A stretch of DNA of 64,000 nucleotides from Heligmosomoides polygyrus polygyrus (taxonomy: Eukaryota > Nematoda > Chromadorea > Rhabditida > Heligmosomidae), in NCBI GenBank assembly GCA_947396885.1, contig OX377206.1, positions 83,387,960 through 83,451,959 on the forward strand, written 5' to 3'. Position numbers and translations under genes: made by a program. This document shows, in pieces, positions 21,401 to 33,400 of the stretch (positions within the stretch are counted from its first letter, which is position 1; each line of letters starts with the position of its first letter). A model generated the notes under the pieces. That model was given only the letters and a program-made list of their open reading frames with translations. It made no database searches and had not been told where the DNA came from.

Positions 21401-24400
21401 ATATAGTAGGATAATTCAAGCTGTTGTACTTTGATTTGCTGAGGTTTATTTGTTTTCTTTAACAATGTTGTGTTATCATGCCGTGTCCTTGAGTTCCTTC
21501 AACTTCATAATTGTGCGCGCATTGATGCGCAGATAAATAAATAAATATGCAAAAAGACAATTACCAAAGAGATGTGTATGACAGGGAGGAAAAAAGTGAT
21601 TTATCCTTGTTTAAGGGGGCAGGGAGTTGTTAGAAAAGCGAAAGAAACGTAAACTGAGTTGGTTATCCCAGGTGGAAAATTGCTAAAAGGTCCTCCTGCA
21701 GGCTAGCTCAGTGTGTATTCTCTGTTAGGCCTGGTTTATACTTATACTTTTACGGCGTGATGGTCGTCATAGATATCGATTTTTCGCGCCGCCCGGTCGA
21801 TATCTATTCCGACTCAGATAGCTCACCGCTTATTGAACGTCACCGTCAAAAAGACAGAGTGAAGTGCCTCCACTCACTAGGATGGATTAGCGGAGTCTTC
21901 GCACAAGCGATATGTACATCCTTCTATGCGACTAATAAAAAGAACCAGCTATAGTAGTAAAATCTCTGATTCCCTGAGATTTGACCCTGGTTTTCATGAT
22001 TGAAACTTTTTCTAAACCACCTCGAGATTTGGAAGTAATAAGCTTTAAGGACGGAGATGTATTAGAATTTTAAAACCATATATTAGGTTGTCCCATAACT
22101 CCCTGCCGTTTTTTCAACGATTCATTGCGGATTTCGCCGGAGGTCTCTTGCATAGCGCCATACAGCTTTTGAAAGAAAATGATTTGTTCTGTCAGAACGT
22201 CTATTGCATTTTTTCATCCTGAATTTTGCAATTTTTAGGTCGTTAAAGTGAAAAGTGAAAAAGTGAAGAGGTGGCCATCTGCGCAGTCGCTTCTCTCCGC
22301 TTAGGTTTGGAATTTTTGCGTAGTTTTTCATAGCATTTGGAAGAAAGTGTTCTGTTCTACAAGGATACCTGTTGGCGCTATTTGCTCATTTGTCCTTTAT
22401 CGATTTTTAGGTCATCAAATTGTGGGTCCGACTTTTCCGTCCGAATTTTTACTGACAGCTGCTGCTCTGGGGTGGCCGCTTTTGTTTGGTGTTATACGCT
22501 GTTCGGAAGAGGAGGTCTTGCTCTATAAGAATTTGTTTCGCGTTTATTGGTTTATTGCTGATTTCTGTCGAATATCAACAATTGAACAAGGAGTTGTTGG
22601 TGACGATGATTTTTCTCTTTTTGGAATTTTGTTGATATTCTACAAAAATCAGCATGAAAAATAAACGCGACACAAACACTTATTGAGCAAGGCATCCTCT
22701 TCCCAACAACAGATAAAACCAAGCAAAAAAGTCCACCCTAGAGCAGGAGCTGTCGGTAAAAATTTGGACTTTCCAATTTGATGACCTAAAATCAATAGAG
22801 GACAAAATGCTATAAAAATTGCGCGAAAATTGCAAACCTAAGCGGAGAGAGGCGACTGCGCAGATGGCCACTTTTTCACTTTTCACTTTAACGACCTAAA
22901 AATTGACCAAATTCAAGTTGAAAAAAGAAATGCAATGAACGTTCTGATAGAGCAAATCATCCTCTTTCGAAAGCCCTATTCATGATGCACCATCTTCATT
23001 CCGGAAAACGCCAAAGAGCGGAAATTATGATACAAGAGACCAGATTCGCGATTGGTAAGGTAGTGGGTTAATGGTAATGGGTAAGTTTGCCAATAGAGGG
23101 TAGTGAGCAAGGGCAAGTTTGGTATTCATGATATGTTATATAGGGTGTGAATGAAATAATTCTACCCACCATTCACATCCCTCCACGCTCATCTGAATTC
23201 CAGGTTATGCTTAAATTTCTACCTTCTACACACATAACGCTGGGTAAAGCCGCTCATTAACCCGGGCTAGTTCTACGTACATATTTAGGTCACTGCACGA
23301 CTCGGCTCAACTCTGGTGAACCTTGGTTGGGAAGTTGACTATGCGGATCAGTCTGCAGTGTTCACCGTCACACCGTCGAACAACCACCTTGAATACATCA
23401 TCATTGGGTTTTCCGATCATGGATCTCAGAACAATACGGACATTTGCGTCTATCAAGACGGTCAAATGAGAGTGAGCATAATCTTCTGATTCGAGTTCGG
23501 ACTGCGATGTGAGCTTCAGGCGTTTATAGGACGCCTACATTGACGGAGAATTCCAAATCCAGTTTGATCGAAGTCAAGACTGCCAGCTGGAAAAGGTGCA
23601 CGGAAACAAATTCCAGTTCAGACGACGTTTCAATACATGTGATCCCAAAGATTTTGCATTCGAGGTAATTCGATATTTTGTGCGCAATTTCGCAGTGTAG
23701 TGTTGAAACATAAACAAGACGCAATCTATCGGGTTTACCTTTCAGACTGGAACGGCCCAATTTCTCATAGCCGGTGGCTACGAATTCACGAAGGATTTCG
23801 GCAGCACAACTGTAATGAAGGTAGCACCAAAGGACGTGTAGACGCTAATCATTATCCATCTTTGATGCTCAGTGAATGTTTAGATTTAAAACTTTTTCTA
23901 ATTTGATGGTGCACATTACACACAGTACAATAGGTTGCTACAGACTATTGATTTTAACTATGTGCTGTACGGGCGTGTGTGGCGCAGTCGGAGCAGGCGC
24001 CGACTGTAGCCTGCACCCGATACCAGGTTCCTGGTTCGGATTTCCCGCCCAGGCCAACCAAGCCTTCCATCCCTCCGGGGTCGGTGAATTGGTACCAGAG
24101 TTGTCTGGGAAGGACAAAGCGTTGACTTGTTCATCGGCTGGCCACCGCAAGTCACTGTATGACCAAATACGCATTCAAACCGCCTCCACGACATCCAGTA
24201 GAAGTAGAATGCGCTGGCGCATCCCAAAACGGATTGAGTAACGCCGTGATTTATCCTTTATCCTTTATGTGCTGCAAGCCGTTGAAACGCAAAATGCGTC
24301 CCCATAAGGCGCTGATGACACATTCGACAGGAAAAATATGCACATCATAGGGGTCAAATGGCTTCAGCTGTTTGTTGATGTTTTAATTTCTATCCTATTC

Positions 24401-27400
24401 AACGGAACCTATTCAATCATTTTTCATAAGAGAGAAAGCCTCGGTTCTCACTTTGTTGTGCTGTAGGGCTTAGAATAAAAAAGCCTTAGAAAAAGTAGAA
24501 TCGGATGCAGAGTCAGGCTCTGAAACTGGACATAGGAATCTGGCCCTGTTAAGAGTGTAGAACTCGAAGGTGAAGCGAAGTTCGGATGTCGCCTGCTCAA
24601 CGTTCTATTAAATTAATGAGTAAATATTAGGTGGAAAATTGAGTCCCGGCGTTTTTTAAAGGTTTTACTCTGAATTTCGTTGAAAGTTTCTTGCATAACG
24701 TTATACGCTTTTTGAAAGAGAATTATCTTTTCTATCAGAAAACGTGCTACATTTTCTACCTCGATATTTAAACGTTATATTAGTTCAAAATGCACATGTA
24801 TCACCTGTCGTCCCGTTGATCATGAAGTTACTCGAGCGAGCAGCAGCAGCTTCTCCATTTCACTCTATCACGTGCCAGAGTGCTCCAGAGGATCCTGCTC
24901 CCTCGAGATCGAGGAAGCGCGTCATATCGTTCCTTCACGGCTTCGTCCAGAGTTATACACCCGAAAAGGGGAATGCGTTTTGCATCACACAACTGAAAAG
25001 ATGGGATTGGAATCCGTGTCTAATAGCATAAAGATTTAAGAATAAGGAACGGCGATACTTGATCCTTTTTGGGATGCGCCACGCACTCTACTTCTACGGG
25101 ATATCGTGGACGTGATTCGAGTGTGTATTTGGTCAGTACACAGTGACATGCGGTGGCCAGCCGATGAACAGTTGAGCGCTTTATCCTTCTCAGACTAGTC
25201 TGGTATTAATTTAATGACAGAGGAGGATGGAAGGCTTCGTTGGCCAGGGTGAGAAATCCGAACCAGGAATTTGGTATCGGGTGCACGTGACAGCCAAGAC
25301 CTCCTCCGACTGCGCCCGTCATCGTGACTCGTATGTCTGATTAAATGTTCAGCTCGCTTATAATTCAGAATTTTCAAAATTTCTGAAAGGATAAGTAACG
25401 ATTTGTGCTGTGTAAGCTCTAAAATGACTATCTCGATTAGTCTCTTACCTTACACCGTGTCAGAGGGTTCCACTGGGCCACTTTGAAGATTCAGCTATAC
25501 GGAGTATGATCTTACCAAGCATTAATTACATATTCTCGTAGCTATTAGCGAAGTTATAAAGTTTCAGAGATATCAATGATTGCGAGCAAAACTTATCATT
25601 GAATCTGCTGCTTTGGTACTAGGCTACATAATGCCTGTGTTCATTAAGGAAATGCATTACGGACTTCTACTCGGCTCGAAAGTCTCTCCGGAACCGGAGG
25701 AATCGGACAGCACCAGTTTCAGAATCTTGGCAGAGGGTGCAGTGGTTAGTAAGCGCACACGCGAAGGACACTTGGAGTGTTTTTCTAAATTTGTGGTGGG
25801 CATTCGATTTCAGATTCCAGCAGCAGTTACGACTTATTGGTGCGTCATCAAGAGGATACCGTACGTAGTTGCTGGTCAGAAGCATCATATCATTCAGGTT
25901 GGCGGTCATATTCCACTGTTGGTAAAGCAAACCAAACCAAGCAAACTTACCCATTCAGATGAACCCCTACGTCAAAGAAGGCAACGAGAATCTGGTTCAT
26001 CACATGGAGGTGCGTCCAATTTGCTATTTAATAACAACTATTTCTTAATAGAAAATAATATTACTATAGCCTAATTTCCTCTGTTTTCGTTGCAGATATT
26101 TCTTTGTGAGACCGACGATCAACAGGAATCTAGCGGAAACTGCAACAATTTGGCGTTGTCTCCGGAAGCTCGATCTTGCAGCCACGTCATCGCCGCATGG
26201 GCCATGGGAGAAGGGGTATTTCCGGTTTGAAACTTTCCTGCAGAAGAAAATGGCTGATGCTGTTCGCTACCTTTTTAAAGAACTAGATGTTTTGTTAATC
26301 TTTGTTTCACGTATTTCTATTCTATGGTAGAAAGGTAGAAGACTTCAAACCAGGGGTGTGCGTAATTACGATTTACGATTTACGATTTTACGATTTACGT
26401 CGATTTTGGAGGAATTTTTTACGATTTACGATTTACGACATTTGGAGTCGTAAATCGTAAATTTTCGTAAATGTGATCTTTGATCACCAGACACTCACAT
26501 CTAGAGCGCTCCAGTTTGAGCATACTTAGAATAATTTTTGACAGTAGACCCTCCCGTAAGCGTCCAGAATCTGTGTGTAGAATATTTCATGGTCTTGCTT
26601 TCATCAGCTTTTTGGAGTCTAGATGAGTGATACTGCAGAAAGGTGCTCGAGCTAGATAGTTCGATTCCTCGGCTGGCCCAACGAAGGTCTCCTTCAACCA
26701 TTTCTAGGTAAATTGTTGACAGATTTCCTTACAACGGATAAAGGACAACATGTCTTTGAATGGTGCGGGAAAATGCATCACGAATTCTGAAACGGCTCAA
26801 GGAGCTGCGCAAAGCAAGCTCTGGTACGCTCCGAAATTTAGTTTCGATTGAAAGGCATTACTACGCGATCATTCAAAAATTTGCGTATAGCTTGCATACC
26901 GTCGAAGATGTGACAGTTTAAAGAAAGGGTGCAAAAATATTTGTTAAGCCTTTGCACAATTCATGATTCTCTGCTGCGGTTCAATGCTATGAGGCGGTTG
27001 AGGTAGGAAACCCTCACCCATTTCAATTTTTATTTTTTTATCATAGCCTCTGCGCAAAACGGCTCAGGGGTCCCCTTGTACTGAGTGGTTATCCGCCTTG
27101 ATAGGAATGCATATTGAATCCAAATCAGCCTGTTATACTTCGTTATACGCCGACGCGTCGCCGTATTGTAACATAAGCCTTGCGTAAAATTTTTAGTTTC
27201 GCACAACGCAAAACGTTGTTGGGCTGCCCTACACTGTGACCTTTTCGGGGACACTCTGTATTTATAGGTCAATATATAATAGATTGTAGTAGCACTTCTA
27301 GTACCAAAGCTTATCTAGAACATTGGAGATTGCCATTTTTTCATTTTCTTCGTGCACACTCCTATTATTTTTCGTTCAGCGCGGCTAGTAGTGCCAAGTA

Positions 27401-30400
27401 TCGTCTGGTTTTACGCTTTTTGCGACATTTGCACTTTAATTTTTATCAGGAAATCAGCTTTGACATCGATTCACAACGAGTGGTATTTGCTTAATTTAGG
27501 GGTGGCAAAATGTCGAAAAGATAGGATACAGAACCGGGTTCGTACGTTAGGTGTCTCCCTGAGTTACGGTAGCACGCCCCCCCCCCCCCCGATTACTGTA
27601 GCGTGGCGGGACGTTGAGCCCTCCTCGGACAAGGTATAGCGGATAAACAGGACAGACTATGCGCCGCGAAGCAGACTTTCTGTAATTGAAGAGTGAAGAA
27701 TTTACTCGTTCTTCGCCCTTCTTTCTCGTTGATATTCTAATTTTCATATGCTTTGGGAAGCTGAGTGACTCCTGCTACGTTTCATCCTTATAATACACTT
27801 TAACGAAGGCAATAAATTTCGTACTAACCACATCCACATGCAAATCCTTCTAATATAATAAGCCGCTTAAGGGGGCGGGCTGTCTGTCTGTACGGGGCGG
27901 AGCGTCTGTCCAGGGGGGGGAGCGTCTGTCCAGGGGGGGATCAGTGAGCCTGCCGGTGTTGAATGTGAGGGGGAAGTGTGTGGGTTGTAGATGTGCAAGG
28001 TGCCTGGCGACTCAGTAGACGTGCCGAACACGTTGCCCAACGTGCCTGGCGAGTCAGTAGACGTGCCGAACACGCTGCCAAACGTGCCTGGAGATGCGGT
28101 GCTGGAGTCCTGTAAGGGGGAATCGTCGGAGGAGGGGGGTTGCAGTTGTGCAACGTGCCTGGCGACTCAGTAGACGTGCCGAACACGTTGCCCAACGTGC
28201 CTGGCGAGTCAGTAGATGTGCCGAACACGCTGCCAAACGTGCCTGGAGATGCGGTGCTGGAGTCCTGTAAGGGGGAATCGTCGGAGGAGGGGGGTTGAAG
28301 TTGTGCAATGAGCCTGGCGACTCAGCAGACGTGCCAAACACGTTGCCCAACGTGCCTGGCGAGTCAGTAGACGTGCCGAACACGCTGCCAAACGTGCCTG
28401 GAGATGCGGTGTTGGAGTAGAGAGAGGGTGGGGGGTGTAGGGGGGGGGTGTATTTCGTTCAAGCGGTCCGAAACTTTAGCCTTGGGGGTAATCGAGGTCG
28501 CTGAACACGAATCTGAAGTTGATCAATCGATATCGATCGATATTATCGATTTTTCGTGTATTTCGTTCAAGCGGTCCGAAACTTTAGCCTTGGGGGTAAT
28601 CGAGGTCGCTGAACACGAATCTGAAGTTGATCAATCGATATCGATCGATATTATCGATTTTTCGCGTATTTCGTTCAAGCGGTCCGAAACTTGAGCCTTG
28701 GGGGTAATCGAGGTCGCTGAACACGAATCTGAAGTTGATCAATCGATATCGATCGATATTATCGATTTTTCGTGTATTTCGTTCAAGCGGTCCGAAACTT
28801 TAGCCTTGGGGGTAATCGAGGTCGCTGAACACGAATCTGAAGTTGATCAATCGATATCGATCGATATTATCGATTTTTCGCGTATTTCGTTCAAGCGGTC
28901 CGAAACTTGAGCCTTGGGGGTAATCGAGGTCGTTGAACACGAATCTGAAGTTGATCAATCGATATCGATCGATATTATCGATTTTTCGTGTATTTCGTTC
29001 AAGCGGTCCGAAACTTTAGCCTTGGGGGTAATCGAGGTCGCTGAACACGAATCTGAAGTCGACCAATCGATATCGATCGATATTATCGATTTTTTAGGAT
29101 GGCGCTCAAGTGGCGCGAAACTTTGGCCGTGGGGGTAATCGATGTCGCTGAACACGAATCTGAAGTTGGTCAAGGGGGAAAATAGGGGGAAAATTACTGA
29201 AAATACCTAGACGTCTTCTACGTGCCTGGAAACTTTAGCCCTAGGGATAATCGAGGTCGCTGAACACGAACCAGGAGTTCGTTTTCGAGGTATCGATCGC
29301 CATCAATCGATATTGATCAAAATACCGATCTTCTGTGGATTTTGTTCAAGCGGTTCGAAACTTCAGCCCTGGGGGTAGTCGAGGTCGCCCAACACGAAGC
29401 TAAAGTTCGTTTTTAAAGTTTCGATCGCCGTCAATTGATAATGATCAAATTACGGGGAGCAAAAATAGCGGAAAATGCCCAGACGCCTTCTACGTGCCAG
29501 GGGATTCAAAAGACGTGCGGAATACGTCGCATGACGTGCCAAAGACGTCACTCAACGGGTTTGGGGATTCAGGTGGACGTGCCGAAGGCATCGCCCAATA
29601 TGCCTGGGGATTCAGAAGACGTGCCGAAGACGTCGTCCGCTAAGGGGGATCATTGAAGGGAACGAGTACCAGTTATGGGGGACCGTTTCACTAAGGAGGA
29701 CCAGTAGCGAGGAACCAATAGATCTCCCTATCATACTATATACTGCACGTACTGAGAGCCTTTTCTACTCCTAGGTAAGGAAAAAAGCTGTACAAGTAGA
29801 GTAACTAGCTTGATGTGATTGTCCTTAGCTTATAGATACTGCAACATCGCGCGAAGCGCGCAAGTGCGAGGCACGCCGATAGGCGTGACGGAGCACTTGT
29901 AAGGACTATACTCAACTAACAAACTATGAAACAAGCAAAGGAAAAATGGCCTGAGCGAGACCTATGAAACCGTCGAAGAGTAAGGAAATGTGGAAAATCA
30001 AGGAGGGCGGCATGTGGTCGGACCCTGAACTTCCACAAAAGAAATGAGGAAATGCGAGTTCTGCTCAACTCTCCTAATTTCGTAGTGAAATCTCGTCCGA
30101 GGCGGGCGCGGAACCCGGTCTGCCAACTGTAGTCGAGCGCGTTGCTTGCCTCCTACAGTAGTGGAAGGTACCTAACGTAACGCACCCTATGTCGAATCTC
30201 AGGACAAAAATTTGAAGCTACATGCTATAGAACCTGTTTGTGATGAGCTAAATATTTTATTTGGTCGCTTGTGATTTTCTTATTCACAAGGTTAACCAAT
30301 AAGCAAGAATTTTCTTCACTGAAAGCCATGATTCAGTTTATATACTGAAAAAGGGCGAAGGTGTTTGTTTGGTACGAAGCACAAAAACAACGTCCCTTGC

Positions 30401-33400
30401 AAATATGGTGGCGCAGTGCAGAGACCGTTTTCTCTGAGACCAATTTTGAAGCTCTAGTCTAGTTACGATTTACAGTTTACGATTTACGATTTACGGCTGT
30501 TTTGTCGTAATTGCGATTTACGATTTACAAAATTTCGGATTTCATTTACGCACGCCCCTGCTTCAAACCCATCAATGCCCCCAAAAATGCTTGAATTTTC
30601 CTTGCATTTTCTTCCGACTGCAACCACAAATACGTTGCGTATACAAATCGAAAAATTACAAGTTTTATGGTTTGTTAAGTGTTGAAGAGACCACTTCTTC
30701 TCGTCTTATGTTGCATACAGCTTACTTGCTGGATAGTGGCAAACAGGTGGGGTAGGGCGAAAACTGTTGCTCTGAAATGGTCCTCAAGATCAAAGGTTGA
30801 GAGCTTTGCTACTTTTCCTTCAAGAAAAGGCTACACATCTTGAGTATCTTGAGTTCATAGAAATTACATACCTATAAATAACCTATAGGTACCTATAAAT
30901 AAATTATACTTAAAATCTACGGTTATCCGCAAATCCGTCATCTATTGTGTCTTCCATTACACTATTTTTTCTGGTACGCTATTCCACCACGGTATCCTTA
31001 GAGCCATAACGGTAACTGATGACGAATATGCGATTGATTGACTAGAAATGAAGTTTAATTTTTCTTATTATTAGGGGTTTGTACGTTAGGTGTCTTCCTG
31101 AGTTACGGTAGCGGCACGCCGCCGCCCGTCACTGTCTCCGATTACGGTAGCGTGGTGTGTTGTTGAGCCCCCTTGGACGAGCTATGATGGGTGACAGAGT
31201 AGACTAGCCGCAATGGAGCAGACTTTCCTTCGTAGGGCGGTGGTTGAGGACTTTAGTCTTGTTTCCAGCTTCTAACGCAGCACAAAGCTGCTTCTCGAAG
31301 CGAGGTATAGAATGAGATGGCGTTACTGGAGGAGAACTCAGCTAAGGAGGGTCAAATGACCAAGCGAATCACCGTCCTAGAAGTGACCCTCCCTCCAAAG
31401 CAGCAATGCGCGCTTTGTTCAACTTTCCTCACCTTGTATTGAAATCTCGTTCGAGGGGGGGGGGGGGGCGGCGCGGTCAGCGTACGGTAGTCGAGCGCGT
31501 TGCTCCGCCTTCTACAGTATTGAAAGACACCTAAAGTAACGCACCCTTATCTTTAGTACACTAACTAGGGTCTGTTTCAGTTAAGAAGTTTCATTTCCAC
31601 GTGGGGAACAACATGAATACCGTATTTCAAGGCTCATCTTTAAGCATTTACCTTGGCTCAAAATTTCAAAAGTAATCGCAATTAATTAGAAATGAAAGTT
31701 CCTCAAATGAAGAGCACGCAGCTATGCCAGAAGGGCGAGTACTGGGCAGATTTTTGTTTTTTTTTTCACTTCAAACCATACTAAACGGGCAAATTTCGTA
31801 CGTGAAGGGATTAGAGCGATGCGGTCACAGGTGCAGTGTTGACCACTGTATTGAAGAAGTGCACAATCTATAGACATATTCTACGCCTCTCGACTTCGTA
31901 GCATTCTGGTCAGCTAAATCATTGCCAAGCAAAACCCTGTTTCAGTCCATTTACTATCCTCCGGAAGCGGGACTCCCACTCGGCGGCAAGAGAGGAAGGA
32001 AGTATCTCAAAGTGGAGATCCACTACAACAATCCCCAGCTGTTCTCCGGTGTTGAGGACGAGTCCGGATTTGAGTTCGTCGTGACTCCTAGACTCAGGTG
32101 AGATGGCCAGGTGCAAGCTACTTTGAAGAGTGTGAAACAGGCGTTTCTAGAAAATTCGACGCCGGAATCATGGAGGTTGGTCTTATCTACTCTGATGCAA
32201 ACTCCATTCCTCCCGGTCAAACTGCATTTCCGCTAACAGGGCACTGCATCGCGGACTGTACAAGCAAGGTGAGAGCATTTACCCCCGCAACTTTTTACAG
32301 CATGTGAAGCCTGGGGACATAGATCAGTGAGCTTTGTTGCGAATAGCGGGGTAGCGAGAACAGTACAATATTCCGTCCATTTTTGTTATTATTAGGTCGG
32401 AAAGAAAGCTTCCTCTGTATTTGTCCCATTCTAAGCATCATGATTTCGTCGACGTTCAGCCGTTTTAGCTGATGCAGGGACCGTTTTATTTGGCTTGCCA
32501 TCCTTGATGAAAAACACTCGCTAGAATTTTCTAGTTCTAAACATTTAAATGGGCAAATTGAGCTAGTGGACTTCAGGAGCGTTTGCATTTCTGACTTATT
32601 CTTTCTTACATCGCCTTTTTTCACGGTGAGATCTCTCCGATGGTAGCATTCTCAGAAATCCGAAGAATATCGCTTGTAAGCGATTTGTGTTGGGATTGCA
32701 AAAACTTCAACCTCCAAATTCTCCGGATTTTGTGGGAATGAATTTGGCGACGTGATATTTGGAGTTGCCGCTATAAGATTTTTAGATGAGCAGAACACAT
32801 TTGCTACAGATTACCATTGTTTATCCTCAGGTTCCCATCAACATTCTTGACGGTGAACTATAGCTTTCTAACCGAATTCTGCAATGAACTATGCTGGCAG
32901 TAAATCATCAACAGCCAAGCGATCCTTCCGAGACGTTTGTGGTTCGAGTAGGCTAGTTCTTGTATATTTTTTTACTAAGCGAGGCGTTCAGTACCTATCG
33001 ATAACGTCGATTTTTGTATGGCACTGGCCGTTTGAGCCTGTGAAGTGGAAGCGACCTGTAGTCGTTCTGGTCGCCAACTTGACCGGAAAGCCATGCCTAG
33101 TAGCAATCTGAGGACGGAATAGCAGAAGGAGCGCAGACGATTCTAGAAAAGAAAAAGCGAAGTAAGATGATTTTCAGGACTACAAAAAGAGTGACTATCT
33201 TTTTCTTCTTCTTCTTCAGCGTTTGTCCCGCTTTGCGGCGGGGTCCGCTCTTCTGGTATGGTGGCGCCACTTCGCACGATCAAACGCTTGATCGGGGTGG
33301 ATACCAGCTTCCTTTAAGTCCGTGTGCAACGTATGAAGCCAGCGTTGCCTAGGCCGCCCTTTAGGCCGTTTTTCGGGCACGTCTATGTTGAGGCCAATCT

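Larger units (their letters stand above)
19211..21411 (-). mobile_element. Non-autonomous Helitron, split by Tc1-type insertion
   Basis: Read on the minus strand, the 5' end is A|TCCTACTATATATAAG with GTTTGTCTGTG downstream. The 3' end has a GGCGGCC-GAGA-GGCC-type hairpin, then TTGAACAT, CTGG|T. The terminal segment is duplicated (second CTGG end at about 19371), giving two tandem 3' termini. The interior holds 42-bp repeats (about 20220-20530) and a C-rich (on plus) CCCCTTCACTGGT minisatellite (about 19520-20220). A Tc1/mariner-type element is nested at 20538-21272. It lies in intron 1 of the monooxygenase gene. Confidence 0.8.
27845..29914 (+). mobile_element. Helitron nested in the TIR element
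   Basis: The 5' end A|TCCTTCTAATATAATAAG resembles the 5' end of the Helitron at 21411. The 3' side (29838-29914) carries the same two-tier hairpin as 6449-6524 (AAGTGC/GCACTT around CACGCC/GGCGTG). Here it is followed by CTCA rather than CTRR, so the exact end is uncertain. The interior is 42-bp and 108-bp tandem repeats. Confidence 0.55.
27536..30187. mobile_element. TIR element nested in hAT, split by Helitron
   Basis: The left piece (27536-27844) starts GGGTTCGTACGTTAGGTGTC. The right piece (about 29915-30187) ends CCTAACGTAACGCACCC. Both match the ends of the compact element at 31074-31546, including TGAGTTACGGTAGC and GTAGTCGAGCGCGTTGCT. The middle is occupied by a Helitron. No TTA duplication is visible at this copy. 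Confidence 0.6.
26351..30560. mobile_element. Large hAT-like element with 8-bp target duplication
   Basis: The ends are CAGGGGTGTGCGTAA (26351) and its near reverse complement TTACGCACGCCCCTG (30560). They are flanked by identical CTTCAAAC at 26343-26350 and 30561-30568. Eight-bp duplications and CAGGGG-type ends fit the hAT superfamily. Both subterminal regions are arrays of TTTACGATTTACGA (26370-26470, 30465-30530), as expected for transposase-binding repeats. No transposase remains. It fills most of intron 8 of the monooxygenase gene and contains two further elements. Confidence 0.75.

Noticed and set aside
27985..28425. CRISPR-like array
   Set aside because: Units are contiguous 42-bp minisatellite repeats without unique spacers, in a eukaryotic intron.
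28404..29138. Repeat protein encoded by the 108-bp array
   Set aside because: The frame is open only because the unit is a multiple of three; units 3 and 5 close it with TGA and there is no start context or domain.
32831..32865. Extra monooxygenase exon after TCCTCAG
   Set aside because: The neighbouring exons 32268 and 37391 join in phase and in the expected protein order without it, and the frame soon reaches a stop.
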